Counted from the stretch's first letter, positions 10,799 to 22,950 are shown. The stretch is DNA of 64,000 nt from Toxorhynchites rutilus septentrionalis (GCF_029784135.1 NC_073744.1:65484593-65548592); one strand, 5' to 3'. The notes: generated from the letters alone by a model not told the origin. Numbers and translations: made by a program.

Positions 10799-12328
10799 TA
10801 TGTTACATTATTGTTATATACTGAACTATTAAAAATTTACCAAGTGCGATTAGTCACTAAGATGGTGTTTAATCTTCATATTCAGATCCACAATACAGCT
10901 TCAATCAGTATTCCAAAAAGTACAAAAAAACCATAAATTATTTGGCTACTATTCAAGAGTCATTAGCAATCATTAGCAAAGGATTGAATCCCCAAAACAA
11001 AAAGGGGCAATAAATCAAACGGACAAACGTCCGAATAGTCAAATGGCAAATTTCAAATAGCCGCGCGTAGAATTTCTAAGTCTCCTTTATCTCCAATAGT
11101 GCATAGAAATTCAATATCCAGTTCGATTGTCCAGTCAAAGGGAACCTTTATTATATCCTAATTCAGTTGAGTCGATAGCCACCGGTCAGCCTATATAGCG
11201 CTGTAACATGAAGGAAAAGAACACTTGAAATAAATCTGTCGAACCAAACGCATCTCTCGTATTTTATCTCACAAAGATCTAATCCTTTTGTCGCGCATTT
11301 GAACCGCTTCTTGCCGAACAGTGTCGCAAATAAATTTACATTTGTCGTGTCGAAACAGATGACTTCGGTCCATATACCGTAATCCAGCTCATGGTGTAGC
11401 AGATTCAAAATCTGTGGAAATCCGACGGAAATGTTGTTTCCTGGAAGCTCTCATAATTAATCGATACTTTCCGTGATAATAGTACATATTGTTTTACCTC
11501 ATCTTTTTATTTGGTTTTATTTAATCTCTCAGAAAAAAAACGTGAAACACGTTGAAAAAAAAAATTTACAAACCCAGTGATATAAGCAAATGCATGCTGA
11601 ATGTTTCACGCAAACACAGAGCAAGAAATAAACCAAATCAAACACAAAATCAACCTAGAAAATGAATGAATGTGAAAATGTTTTACTCAATAGCAAACTA
11701 CGAATCAAACCGTCAACTGCATTAATATTTAAGGAAAAAAGGAAAGGGGTGAGCAGCCGCACCAGAACCAGGGAGCATACGATGTGCAAATGCTGCATTT
11801 TAGTAGACAACCGTGGTCAATCTCGAGTGAAATAGAACCGTTACCGTCCTTTAAGTTCACTGCAAGCTGCGTGTCACACAGTTACAGACAGATAAAACAA
11901 ACTCATCGCAAGAAATAGTCAGATAAATGCAACAAATTTTAACCCATCGGGAGTGAGCAGCATTTGCGAGGGAAAGTTTATAATTAAAAAGTTCGACGAT
12001 GAAATGCGCGATAGGAACTAAGTGGTGTCAGTGAATTCTCAGCATGGCTGTTTGAAAGAAGTTTGTATACAAAGTTTCTTGTCTTGCGGCGCTTCTGGTT
12101 GTCTGGTAAATGAGATGAAGGAATCGAAAGCACGTTCGCCCAAGGGATGAATGAAAAACAATTAGACAACAGTGTCTTTAATGGTAGATTACTTTTTGTA
12201 ATTGATTGTTGAAATGATAAACAGGTAAAAGATGTGTCATGTGAATAAACACTAAGCTGTGGTTCAATTGATATGGACTTTTATTTAAACCTTGCATCAT
12301 TGGATGAGTTGGATAGCATGCTGATAGA
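10799..12328. other. No gene recognised
   Basis: About 1.5 kb with only short unsupported frames. No domain, splice structure or mobile-element terminus was recognised on either strand. It could be host intergenic or intronic DNA. Confidence 0.5.
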
Positions 12329-12508
12329 CAGTGGCGTCGACTGGGCGGTGCGGACCGCCCCCGGGTACACGATTTTAGGGGTGCAAAAACACCCGTATAT
12401 TAACTAATACTTCACCATTCGGCATACATCATATACAAATAGCGAAGAAGGAGGGTGTGTAACCAGACACTTAGGCCCCGGGTGCAAAAGCTCCACTCGA
12501 CGCCACTG
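12329..12508. mobile_element. hAT-type MITE, 180 bp
   Basis: The ends are CAGTGGCGTCGA and TCGACGCCACTG, perfect 12-bp inverted repeats. They are flanked by 8-mers CTGATAGA (12321-12328) and CTCATAGA (12509-12516), a near-perfect 8-bp target duplication. The CAGTGGCGTCGA start and 8-bp duplication are typical of hAT non-autonomous elements. Confidence 0.88.
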
Positions 12509-13245
12509 CTCATAGATGTCATTGTGCTCATCGGAAATCTTTTTTTCTAGCTTCCTAGTATTGAATTTATATCACTTTGTCCACTCCAACAGGTTCACTT
12601 GTTACGTTTCTAAAGGGGGTATTCTAGACTGGAAATTTGAAAAAAAAAGATTTTTTTTTCTTCATATTTCTGAAGTTTGGAATTTGAACAATTTATAGAC
12701 TGATCAAATACGTCAGGAATAAAAACGAGACACGTAAGCAAAAAAAAACACAAAATGTTTTTTTTTTTGTAGAATTTCATGAATGAGTGAATAAAACCGT
12801 GAATAAACCCAAACAATCGAGTATTCTTTGATTTATCGACTTTGTTCTCTACATCGAATTCTATTCATTCTTATTCTCATGGTAGAGATAGACAGACATG
12901 GCAGACACAAAATATCATTAGTAAACCTCATGAATACTCCTCTCGATAAAAGATACAAGATTTCATTATTTCTTCAATCATGTGTTACCATGCTCAAGCA
13001 ATTTAGCATACTGTTTACTGCAGTTGTGTATGAAAATGTTTGTAAACTTTCAAGCTTCCAATATCGAATGCCAAACATTCGAATACAGTAAGTAACTTTT
13101 AAATCCAAATTCAAATTCAAAGAAAAATGCACGGTGCTTTAAAAATTTCTCCTGGCTTCTTCAATGATCTTTTATTTGTGTTTGGCTCTGTTTCGGGCGC
13201 AATTCTTGACCGATTTCGTAAATCACAATGCATTGGTAAAACATA

Positions 13246-13400
13246 TACAGTCAACCCTCCTATAACGCGGTGAGTGCGTACCGTGTTATAAGGAAACCGC
13301 GCTATGAGAAACTCGAATTTAACTTTCAAACCAGGCTAATTCGTAGCGCGTTGTATGGAAACCATCTACCGTGTTGTATGGAATTCGTACATCATTCGTA
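13246..13400. mobile_element. One end of a pogo/Tigger-like MITE
   Basis: TACAGTCAACCCTCCTATAA at about 13246 resembles the CAGTnnACCCTC starts of pogo/Tigger-type elements. Repeated GCGCGTTGTATGGA-like words follow. The opposite end was not found, so extent and class are tentative. The flanking stretches 12509-13245 and 13401-13670 show no gene. Confidence 0.3.
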
Positions 13401-13672
13401 CTGCGTAGTATGGAGACCAATAAGAGATCATAAAAGAAAATGAATTCTCAAAACCAAAACAAAAACTAAACTAAAATTTACATTCGAATGTTCAAATGTG
13501 TTGTTGTTTCAAAACTGCATTCGGATGTTCTTCTCTGAAAAAAATGGATCCCTACCTAGATGGGGATTACGGACGTTAATGAATGCTGAAGTTAAAGAAG
13601 TGGCTTCGCATACTCAATCTGCACATTCTTTCTGTAACCATTTTGAAAGTATACTGATTTTTTGTAAACAAA

Positions 13673-14000
13673 ACATATTCTCATATTCTCATATTCGTCA
13701 TATTCGTCATATTCTCATATTCTCATATTCTCGTATTCTCATATTCTCATATTCTCATATTCTCATATTCTCATATTCTCATATTCTCATATTCTCATAT
13801 TCTCATATTCTCATATTCTCATATTCTCATATTCTCATATTCTCATATTCTCATATTCTCATATTCTCATATTCTCATATTCTCATATTCTCATATTCTC
13901 ATATTCTCATATTCTCACATTCTCACATTCTCATATTCTCATATTCTCATATTTTCATTATCTCACATTCTCATATTCTCACATTCTCATATTCTCACAG
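13673..14000. repeat. Tandem array of an 8-bp unit (ATATTCTC), about 40 copies
   Basis: Near-perfect head-to-tail repeats of CATATTCT over roughly 330 bp. The first few units have CGT for CT, and CACATTCT variants occur toward the end. Because 8 and 3 are coprime, every strand-sense frame reads a 24-bp (8-residue) periodic peptide. The apparent open frame across it is an artefact of the repeat. Confidence 0.92.
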
Positions 14001-14140
14001 TACCTAAAACAGCACAAAATCCGTCATTTGGAGTATCAAACTTCATGATTTTTCAAAAATAGCTCATCAATTCAAACCTATATGACCTTATTAACCTAAA
14101 TATTACCGAGAGAAGTGAACACTTTATGACCAGAACTTAA

Positions 14141-14341
14141 CCCTTTCACGTACAACATCGAGTCTCACTCGATATGGAATGATTGTGCCAAAACGTACAA
14201 TATCGAGTCTCTCTCGTGGCGCGCTTGCATATCACAAGGCGCTAAGACGCTCAGCAGAGTAGTGAAATTACTCGATGCGTGACCCATCGAAGCGTTTGCA
14301 TTTGGTCCGCTCTTTTGAAAATTAAATCGTACGAGAAGGGG
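14141..14341. mobile_element. piggyBac-type MITE, 201 bp
   Basis: The termini CCCTTTCACGTAC and GTACGAGAAGGGG are inverted repeats. Each is flanked by TTAA (14137-14140 and 14342-14345), the obligatory piggyBac target. Two internal copies of a CGTACAAYATCGAGTCTC word are present. There is no coding region. Confidence 0.8.
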
Positions 14342-14952
14342 TTAATCCCATCATTCGACATATCGAACTTCATGGTTTGTCAAAACTAGCTCATTGGTGA
14401 CCATTTCAAGAGTTTTGGCCACATTAGGGTAACTCGTACGGTATCCGGATGACCTGCAGCTCAAATGGATATTTGAGCTTTAGATGGATATAGGAAAAGG
14501 AACGACCACAACTTTAGATGGTTGCTATAAGATTAGGTATCCTCAAACTCTAGAATTATGATTTATGTAGCCATAGGTGAATAAATCAAATCAGATTTTT
14601 CAAAAAATCAAAATGATGTATCGCTTTCCATTAGGGTGAGGAAGGCTCCAACTCAAGGACATCCAGATTTGTGCCGAAGCCCATGAAAAACCATAGGTAG
14701 AGCTCCTGACAGAAGAAAAATTGAATTTTTGCAGCACTGTGTTATTGAAAATACTGACAAAAAAATAAATATTTTTTCTTTAGACTCAAAATACGGTACA
14801 AGTAGATAAAAAGACGGGACAATCAAAAAGGGTCGAAAAAACGGTACTGTCCCGCTAAAAACGGTATGTTTGGTAAGATTCAAGAATATAGAATATAATC
14901 TTAATTCGACTTCCGGTTTGATGATAATAGTATTGAATGAAGTCACATTGTC

Positions 14953-15061
14953 ATATGAGAGTTAAAAGGTTTTCTAACTGTTCTCAAAATAATGGTTTTT
15001 ATTTCTCTAATAATCGTGAATGTATGTGCGAATGAATGGAAAATGACTCAAACTCATATTC
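14953..15061 (+). repeat. Left arm of a 4-kb-spaced inverted repeat
   Basis: About 105 bp starting ATATGAGAGTTAAAAGG and ending CTCAAACTCATATTC recur in inverse at 18955-19056 with roughly 85-90% identity. The arms enclose the LINE relic, the SINE and the long-TIR element, so they may be the ends of a larger composite element. Confidence 0.7.
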
Positions 15062-15069
15062 GTACTCTG

Positions 15070-15263
15070 GTTGAAATTTAAGGCGTTGAATCATTGCAAA
15101 CTGGGCACGTGCCTGAAGTTTGGAAGAAACTTTTATGGTTCCCATCCCCAAAGTTAATGGGACGGATAAAGCCGAAGAGTTCCGCCCTATCAACATGTTG
15201 CACACATTAGAAAAAATTTTAGAACTTGTTGTCAAAGACCAGCTGATGAAATTTATTGACAAT
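15070..15263 (+). pseudogene. LINE reverse transcriptase, 5' fragment
   Basis: The plus-strand translation includes MVPIPKVNGTDKAEEFRPIN and LEKILELVVKDQLMKFIDN, the first conserved blocks of a LINE (non-LTR) reverse transcriptase. The preceding endonuclease and ORF1 are absent. The frame runs into the SINE at 15276. The other half continues at 15776. Confidence 0.8.
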
Positions 15264-15275
15264 AACAGTTTGCTG

Positions 15276-15762
15276 GGCGTCTCCGTAGCCACATTGGTTG
15301 TGCGTTCGCTTAGTAAGCGATCGATCGTGAGTTCAAAACTCTGGACCCTCATTGACCATCTTTGTGTTGTTACAGAATAGCTGCGTCCACGCAACAATCA
15401 TCAGCGATGGAGATCGATCCACGGTCGAAATAAGATCGATTCATCCATACAACTGCTCTGCTCTGCAAGACACATCGGGCTGCTGTTCTATAAATAACTC
15501 AACAATAATGATCAATCAACTGTCTCCGCTGTCCGGTGGTCCAACTGGATAATGGAAGAACAAAAAAGAAACTCTTACGCCTGAATGGCTACTGTGTGAA
15601 TGTACCATATATAATGGTATAGAAGGAATACTGGCGAATGACAACTGTGTAATGTGCTAATTATAGATATGATAACCATGTGACATGTATACGATTAAAA
15701 TTCGGCTCTGTTACAGCTAAAATGCTAATGAGCCTTAAATAAATAAATGGGATGAAAAAAAA
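15276..15762 (+). mobile_element. tRNA-derived SINE inserted in the LINE
   Basis: A 487-bp insertion bounded by a 12-bp target duplication, AACAGTTTGCTG (15264-15275 and 15763-15774). The head has an RNA polymerase III A-box-like TAGCCACATTGG and a B-box-like GAGTTCAAAACTC. The tail is TTAAATAAATAAATGG, then an A-run. The AATAAAT-type tail resembles those shared with mosquito LINEs (Gecko-like SINEs have this kind of tail), but family identity is not established. Confidence 0.85.
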
Positions 15763-15775
15763 AACAGTTTGCTGA

Positions 15776-16857
15776 TACCGGAACAGTCGAATATCGAGAG
15801 GGACACTCTTGTGAGACCGCTCTGATACTGGGGTTAGCAAAGTGGAAAGAGAATATCGAGGCTAAAGAAACTATTTTTGCGGTGTTCTTGGATTTGAAAC
15901 GCGCTTTTCAAAATGTCTAGGGCCTTATCGTAAAAACAATGAAGCGCATTGGAATTGTAGGGGCATCATACAAATGGTTTGAAAGCTACTTGTGTGATAG
16001 AACTCAAAAGACTCGTTTCAACAATTTTATTTCTGCTCCCATCGATAACACACTTGATGTACCACAGGGAAGTGTGTTAGGGCCCATTTTATTCATTTTA
16101 TATATTAATGATATGCGGCGGGTTTTACGTTTTTGTGATATCAATTTGTTTGCGGATGACACTGTTCTTGCAGCTAAGGAGTTGAATGTAATCGCGGAGC
16201 ACTTGAACGAAGATCTTCATTCTCTCGCTCGGTGGTTGAAATTCAAACAATGAAAGTTAAATGTTAATAAGACAAAATACATGCTCATTTCTTCAGTAAA
16301 CTCCAGATATAATGGTAATTTTGAAATCGATGGTGAGACTATTGAACGGGTTAAAGAAATAAAATATTTGGGAGTAGTTACTGATGACAGGCTAACTTTT
16401 AAGTCTCACATTGATAATGTCATCAAAAAGGTTGCTAAAAAGTACGGCGTCATTTGTCGTTTGAAGAATGAGTTAAACGCAATTAGTAAAGTCAAACTAT
16501 ATAAATCACTCGTCTCACCACACATAGACCTATGCTCGTCCATCCTGTTTCTTGCAAATAATACACAACTATTGCGAATGCAGCGGTTACAAAATAAAAT
16601 CATGCGATTAATTTTAAGTTGTCATAGGTACACTTCCACTTTCATAATGTTGGACGCGCTACAGTGGTTATCTGTGAAGCAAAGGATTTATTACTTGACA
16701 ATGGTGTTCATCTTTAAAATTTTGAATGATATGCTACCTCGATACTTGTGTGATCGAACTGAACGAGGAAGTGATTTGCATAGATATAGTACATATAATA
16801 CAGATATAATAATAATTGTGTCTCTCACATGTGAAATTTGTGTTGTGAACTTGTAAA
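15776..16857 (+). pseudogene. LINE reverse transcriptase, main fragment
   Basis: The translation contains HSCETALILGLAKWK, AVFLDLKRAFQNV, VPQGSVLGPILFILYIND, the catalytic LFADDTVL, LNVNKTKYMLIS and EIKYLGVVTDDRLTFKSHI. These are the standard order of non-LTR reverse-transcriptase motifs, probably Jockey-superfamily. Stops follow QNV (about 15920) and KFKQ (about 16252), and a frameshift lies at the SINE joint. The element is truncated at both ends by the standards of an intact 4-6-kb LINE. Confidence 0.88.
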
Positions 16858-16877
16858 AATTTTTCAATGTTCCTATG

Positions 16878-18643
16878 CAGCAATTCCAAATGAAATCGAC
16901 AAATGACAAAACATGAGTATTTTTGATTCGAATGAAAGTGTGTATTCCGTTTGGGTTAGAGGAACTATGAGTCGTACCGAAATAGTGCCTCAGAAAAAGT
17001 TATAGAGTATTGATGGTTGAATATGAAAAAAAAGTACACTGAGATAAAAAAATGAGTACTCTTTTTTTATTTACAAAATAAAAATTCAATTTGCAATATC
17101 CAAAATACATATTTTTTTATTTTGTTTTAAATTTTTTCATACAAAATATAAGCCATGCAGAAAATTTAAAAAATAGGCCCAAGATGGTAAAACTATTTTT
17201 GACGAACTTTGTGGAGCATCGAATTTTTAGGAATTTTCAAAACTTCGAATTTTTGTAACATACGCTTGATTCAAAAAATGAACCCTGATGATGTATTTGG
17301 AAAAGTTATTGAAAATTATAAGCAAACTCATAAAATCTCATGAACATGATGGTATAACACGGCAAACATATTTAAAGGGCCTATTTATTTTTAAAAAGAC
17401 AATAAATTACAAATATTGTTTTCAATATCTCGAGAATGGCTACATTTAGAAGGAGATTAATAATAACCTGTTTTGTTTTAAATCACATCAGGATTCATAA
17501 TTTGTGGCTAAAAATGATTGCTAACATATAAAAATTCGAAGTTTCGAAAATTCCTAAAAATTCGATGCTCCACAAAGTTCGTCAAAAATAGTTTTACAAT
17601 CTTGGGCTTGTTTTTTGAATTTTCTGCATGACTTCTATTTTATATCAAAAAATTGAAAAAAAATATAAAAAAATACATATTTTTTGATATCGCAAATTAA
17701 AATTTTATCTTGTAAATAAAAAAAGAGTACCAATTTTTCTTCTCAGTGTATATTTTTCTTCAAATTAAGCCAACAATACTCTATAACTTTTTCTAACAAG
17801 CTATTTCGGTACGAGTCATATTTTTTGAGATATAAATTATCAAAGATTTCTCTTACTAAATCGATACTACCTTTTCAAAAGTTACTCTTGAGTCAAAAAA
17901 TTAACCATAATGATGTATTCGGAAAAGTTGTTGGAAATTATAAGCAAATTCATAAAATTTCATGAACATGACGGTATAAGGCGACAAACATATTAAAAAA
18001 GATTATTTACTGTAAAAAAAAACAATAAATTAGAAATATTTTTTTTAAATATCTCGAGAATGGTTGCAATTAGAAGGAGATTAATAATAATCTTTTTTGT
18101 TTAAAATAACGTCAGGATTCATAATTTGTGATGAAAAATGACTGCTAACATACAAAAACTCGAAGTTTTGAAAATTCCTAAAAATAAGATGTTCCACAAA
18201 GTTCGTAAAAAATAGTTTTACCATCTTGGGCCCATTTTTTGAGTTTTCTACATGACTTCTATTTTGTATGAAAAAATTAAAACAAAAATTAAGAAATATG
18301 TATTTTGGATATTGCAAATTGAATTTTTATTTTGTAAATAAAAAAAAGAGTACTATTTTTTTCCTCGGTGTACGTTTTTTTCATATTCAACCATTAATAC
18401 TCTATAACTCTTTTTAAGACACTATTTCGGTACGGCTCATAGTTTTTGAGATATAAATTATCAAAGATTTTTTTACTGAAATCGATACGCCCTTTTCAAA
18501 AGTTACGCTTGAGTCAAAAAATTCCCAATTGCTATGGAAAACTCATATTTCCTCCAACCCAAACGGAATACACACTTTCATTGGAATCAAAAATACAAGT
18601 TTTTCAATCTGCATTTTTAGGACGTTTTTATTTGGAATTGCTG
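16878..18643. mobile_element. 1.77-kb long-TIR element with internal duplication
   Basis: The ends are CAGCAATTCCAAAT and its inverse, flanked by TATG at 16874-16877 and 18644-18647 (4-bp duplication). The inverted arms continue through GAAAGTGTGTATTCCGTTTG. The right part has two direct copies of a roughly 610-bp unit (about 17265-17870 and 17880-18480), each containing CTCGAGAATGG, CAGGATTCATAATTTGTG and CACAAAGTTCGT. An inverted partial copy is on the left (16960-17260). No protein is encoded. It shares its CAG...ATTCC start and flank size with 8714-10798. Confidence 0.8.
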
Positions 18644-18954
18644 TATGTTTGCATAAGCTATCATGTTCGTATTGTTGAAGATGGATTTTTGTTGCATTAT
18701 TGTTGTTGTTAATTAGATTTGAAGAAAAAAATATAAATGAGTAATCTACAAAAGCTTGAGCCACGCGCGCGTTTCGGTAGACATAGATAACTTGATTTTG
18801 AACACTGGCAAAAATCGTTATACAATGAAATGTTCTAGGGTCTTCAGTGGAAACCAGATTCGAACCAGGGTTAGCCCAGATATCTTTATTTTTCGGTTTC
18901 CGTCTTTTGTTTAATGTCGAGTATTAATAACATTTGAGCAATTGAAAAAAAATT

Positions 18955-19056
18955 GAATATGAGTTTGAGTCATTTTTCAGTCATTCGCACATACATACAT
19001 AGATAAATGGAAACCATTATTCTGAAAACAGATAGAAAACCTTTTAACTCTCATAT
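18955..19056 (-). repeat. Right arm of the inverted repeat at 14953-15061
   Basis: It starts GAATATGAGTTTGAGTCATT and ends CTTTTAACTCTCATAT, the reverse complement of the left arm with scattered differences. TCATATCATCTCATATCATA words follow, slightly reminiscent of the 8-bp satellite at 13673. The remainder of 18648-19600 has no recognisable gene. Confidence 0.7.
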
Positions 19057-19599
19057 CATCTCATATCATAACTCTCATATTCCGAAATCTTGTTTTCGAC
19101 TTTCAAAAGAGGGGAAAAGAGAGCTAAATGGTGGAGTACGATTACGAGTTTGTATCACGGTATGGAAAACCCATACGGTTTGGGTATTGGTTGAAGGTGT
19201 CTAACAACCGGAGGTCAAATATCGTATTCCGATGTCATTGGAAAATCGAGGATGATTACTTCCGGTTCGCTAAAAACGGATCTAAAAGACCGGAGTTGCA
19301 TGAAATTCCACAATACGATCGTGAATGGTAGCGTTGGCATAAATCCATGGGTACGCGAAGGAGAATGATAAAAGAGAATAAAGCTTGATAGTGAGCAGAT
19401 AGGATTTGAGCGAGAGCAAGATAATATTTGAGTGGTAAGAACTTAGCCTTAGCAATTTGTAATATAGTCTGATTTGTTTGCATTTGCGACGACAAATGTA
19501 CAGTTTCGATGTCTGGTGGCGATATTAGTGCTTGGGAGGTAAATTATTCTCTATCAGATCTGAAGGGCCAAGTGCAGTGTAAAAATATAAAATTTTGAA

Positions 19600-20245
19600 T
19601 GAAAACTTTTACTTCATATTATTTGATTACCTAACACATGTAGTTCTGACACTCACTTAACCATTTGTCGATGCATTTCCTGTTTGTTCCACAAATAATT
19701 ACTGCATAATGACAAGCGAGTACAAAAGTACTCAACACCAAAAAATACCCTGACTTGCATGTATTTGCAAAGCGGCTTTCCACAGGTAGATCGATTTTTA
19801 TGTAAATTGGGCCAATCAAAACGCTGAGGCGTTAAGATAATGCTTGACATTTTACAGTTATTCAATTGTTCATCTCATGGAAAATAACATTTTATTAATT
19901 GTGATCGACGCGTAGAAATATTTCCTATCATTTGATGCAAACATCTTTCTGATCTATTAAGAAATGTTCGAGTTATAAGCGTTCGAAATACGGGTAGGAT
20001 TAGCACACAAATCCGCTGAACAAATGTATGGGGAAAAAGAAAATTCTTCCAGTTTTCATTAATTTACACCGTTTAGGAATTAGCGAATTGTAATGTATAG
20101 CATATCAAACAAATCTTAGAGAATTTACGGTTCGATTGATATGCAAATCATGAGAATTCGTTCACAGTGAAAACAGTTATTAACGTTAACTTTATTTCAT
20201 AAAAACGTGACCTATTTTCTGATTTGGCACCCTTAATGAAAGACG
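19600..20245 (+). repeat. Composite of H2A-like and H3-like histone-repeat tails
   Basis: 19720-19960 matches the segment near 37150-37430, including one GACTTGCATGTATTTGCAA unit and a GGGCCAATCAAAACG CCAAT-type block. At about 20000 it switches to the H3-type tail (GAACAAATGTATGGGG to GCACCCTTAATGAAAGACG). It is cut at about 20245 where the mariner begins, so the terminal palindrome is lost. The switch suggests recombination between repeat types. Confidence 0.55.
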
Positions 20246-21063
20246 AACTCGGATAGCCAATTTTCACATACCTCTTTTGTGGCTAACTTCTAACTACCTA
20301 GCTCGTTCGTCATGGACAAAAACAGGTGGTTGTCACTTGGTGCAAGGTCCGGACTATACGGCGGATGCAAAAGAACCTCCCATCCGAGCTCCCGGAGCTT
20401 CTGGCGCGATGATGGCCTCTTCTTCATGAGTGCTACCTTCAAGCGGTCCAGTTGTTGGCAGTACAGGTCCGAATTGAGCGTTTGGCTATAGGGAAGCAGC
20501 TCATAATAGATTATTCCTTGACAATCCCACCAAACACACAGCAGAACCTTCCTGGCCGTTAATGAGGGCTTGGCCACTGTCTGAGCCGTTTCAGCGGCCT
20601 CGACCACGACCGTTTGCGCTTAACGTTGTCGTAAGTGACCCACTTTTCATCGCCAGTCACCATCCGCTTCAGAAACGGGTCGATTTTGTTGCGATTCAGC
20701 AGCGATTCACATGCGTCGATATGGTCAAAGATGTTTTTTTGCGTCAACGTGTGTGGCACTCATACATCGAGCTTCTTTGTGAATCCAAGCTTCTTCAAAT
20801 GGTTAATAACGGTTTGATGACTTATCCCCAGCTCTTGGCCGATGCTACGGCTGCTACTATGCCGGTCTTTCTCGGCTAATTCAGCGATTTTGTCGCAATT
20901 TTCGACGACAGGCCTTCCGGAGCGTGGCGCATCTTCGACGACCTCTACACCAGAACGAAAACATTGAAACCATCGTTGTGCGGTGGAAATGGAAACTGTA
21001 TCGGGTCCATAAACTGGACAAATTTTATTGGCAGCTTGAGATGCATTTTTGCCTTTGTCATAG
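20246..21063 (-). pseudogene. DD34D mariner transposase, copy 1 (main part)
   Basis: The minus-strand translation shows mariner helix-turn-helix blocks (AQRWFQCFRSG, DAPRSGRP, ISHQTVINHLKKLG) and VTGDEKWVTYDN with the first catalytic Asp. YSPDLAPSDNHLF carries the third. An in-frame 63-base deletion removes the HQDN block with the second Asp, which copy 2 (47793-48549) keeps. W of DVWVPH is a stop, and a frameshift lies near 20600. The start codon and first codons are beyond the inserted transposon, at 24048-24089. Confidence 0.85.
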
Positions 21064-21194
21064 TAAAGGGTGTGTCACATCAAATTGCATCACGGAAAAA
21101 ACGCTGTAGAAATTCGCCCAGTAGACCGATCCTTTTGAAAATTTTAGACAGTAAAATAAAAACTATTAAACACCTTTTGGCATTTTCTTTTTAT

Positions 21195-21280
21195 TCATAC
21201 TTCGAGCCCAAGCTCGTATGCTCGCACCTTCCTCTTTACCCCGTCCATAAGGTTCTGTACAACGTCAGGTTGTAGTTTAT
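21195..21280 (-). pseudogene. Detached C-terminus of the DD37E transposase
   Basis: Minus-strand codons read LQPDVVQNLMDGVKRKVRAY and end LGLEV-stop at 21195. This is the expected C-terminal continuation of the frame interrupted at about 22964 (KWISVQKK). The 1.68-kb H2A repeat lies between. Confidence 0.8.
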
Positions 21281-21699
21281 TGACGTAGGACTACGTCTAA
21301 CCGGAAGATATAGGGGGTGAAATGGAAATCTAGGCACTGAACAAGTAGGAAAAAATGCAAGATTTGGAACGCTTATAACTCGAGCATTTCTCAATAGATC
21401 GCAAAGGTTTTTGCATCAATTGATAGGAAATATATCTACGCATCTATCATAACGAATAACATTTCATTTTTCTTGAGATAAATAATTGAATAATTGTGAA
21501 ATATCAAGCATTGTCCAAATACACTATGTGCCCATTTTTGATTGGTCCATTTTGTGCTCCTCAAATCGTACCGACCAAAACGGGCAACCAGAGCAGCAGC
21601 GAAATAGAATGAAGCACGATTGGAAAGGAAAAAGAAAAAAATGAGGGAAACATTGGTCGCAGTCTCACACATGCGTAATTCTCGAGCCAGCCAGTCAGC

Positions 21700-21735
21700 T
21701 TAAAAATCCCCGCTCCGCTGCCGTAACGATCATTC
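21700..21735 (+). promoter_or_regulatory. Core promoter of H2A relic
   Basis: TTAAAAAT (21700-21707) lies 32-33 bases before the A of a TCATTC arthropod initiator (21730-21735). The ATG of the H2A relic follows about 70 bases later. An ATTGG (inverted CCAAT) box lies upstream at about 21541. The spacing suits an RNA polymerase II TATA/initiator promoter. Confidence 0.55.
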
Positions 21736-21799
21736 TCATCCAAACCGTACACCACATCGGTTCGCATCACAACACATCAACAAACCAACCCAAGCAGCC

Positions 21800-22010
21800 A
21801 TGCCTGGACATGGTAAAGGAGAAAAAGTGAAGGGAAAGGCAAAATCCCGCTCGAACCGTGTTGATCTGGAGTTCCCCGCAAGGGTAGCTAGGCCGAGCGC
21901 GTTAGTACCAGTGTACCAGTCCACCTAGCCGGCGTTATATAGCTTCGGCCGCCGAAGTGATCGAGTTAGCTGACAAAGCTGCTCGCGACGATAAGGAAAC
22001 CTGCATTCGG
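21800..22010 (+). pseudogene. Histone H2A pseudogene, copy 1
   Basis: From the ATG the translation reads MPGHGKGEKVKGKAKSRSNR, clearly the H2A N-terminus, then degenerates. Later pieces in shifted frames are readable: VPV followed by LAGV (normally PVYLAAV), and AAEVIELADKAARDDKET (normally AAEVLELAGNAARDNKKT). At least two frameshifts and several stops are present. The C-terminal third is replaced by unrelated sequence. Family knowledge: H2A is a core nucleosome histone of about 124 residues encoded by an intronless replication-dependent gene. This copy cannot make it. Confidence 0.85.
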
Positions 22011-22950
22011 AACAGAACACATTCGGTTCGGTGGACATCAAGACAACAGGCAGTTGCAGCGAGTGGCGAGTGGCAAACGCAATCGCAAAACGGCAGCAGG
22101 TAGCAGAAGAAAAAAGTTTGTTCTTTATACAAACTGCTTTGGCGGCAAATCCAGAACAAGGCGGCATCGAGGGCGTTCGAAATGGTTTTTTTTAAACCAC
22201 GAGTACTAAGTTTTCTAAATTGGAACCATTCCATAAAACACGGCGCTTATCAGGGCCATTAAACCTTTCAAAAAAGAGTTTACGGAATACAGTTCAATGC
22301 ATTCTAAAATAATATCCAAAATAATAATAAAACACAAATTGATTTTTTTATAATTTGTTTGCCAGGATATGATGAGTATGTGAATTTGGCAGTTGTTCTG
22401 AGCTTATTGATGGTTGGGGACTTTCCCGATTATCCAATTTTCACCAATTCTTAATTTGCTTCTAGATTGAAAGTACAGTAATTTATATTTAGCTCGACAT
22501 TGAGCTAGTTTGATGGATCTGTAATGCGACATTTTTGTAAACATAGAGTTCGGGGTCCAAATTATGACCCCACATTGAAAGTCGACACTGTACCACTGTC
22601 ATCGGAAATGTTCAATTACAGGTTAAAATTACCTCCAATCCGATACTGAGTGGTGGTAATGCGACGTGCCATTAAATTTAATTTACTGACCAACATGTCA
22701 CAAGCTGGATGGGAAGAAATTTTCCAACTGTGAAAGCTGTGGCGAGTGGCAAACGCCAAAGCTAAACAGGAAGGTTTAACCGAACAAGATGGGGATATCG
22801 AGTGATTAAACAGTAAACTAATCCATTTTTCAGGTAGATAGGTAGGTATTCACGTAGGAGAAGAAAATAAAACAATATATTTGAAATATATATTTAACAA
22901 AAGCTGTCCCCTTTGTATAGTCCTACGTCACTCCGGTTATGTCCCCGACA

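Noticed and set aside
13673..14000. CRISPR-like array
   Set aside because: Repeats are 8 bp without spacers, and the context is a eukaryotic genome.
13498..14007. A 169-codon open frame reading IFSYSHIL repeats
   Set aside because: It is the translation of the 8-bp satellite; the frame is open only because the unit lacks stops in any phase.
15120..15397. Minus-strand frame over the LINE/SINE junction
   Set aside because: It crosses the SINE target duplication and is antisense to clear reverse-transcriptase motifs.
21935..22234. Minus-strand 99-codon frame in the H2A unit
   Set aside because: It is antisense to the H2A relic and to repeat sequence; no family features.
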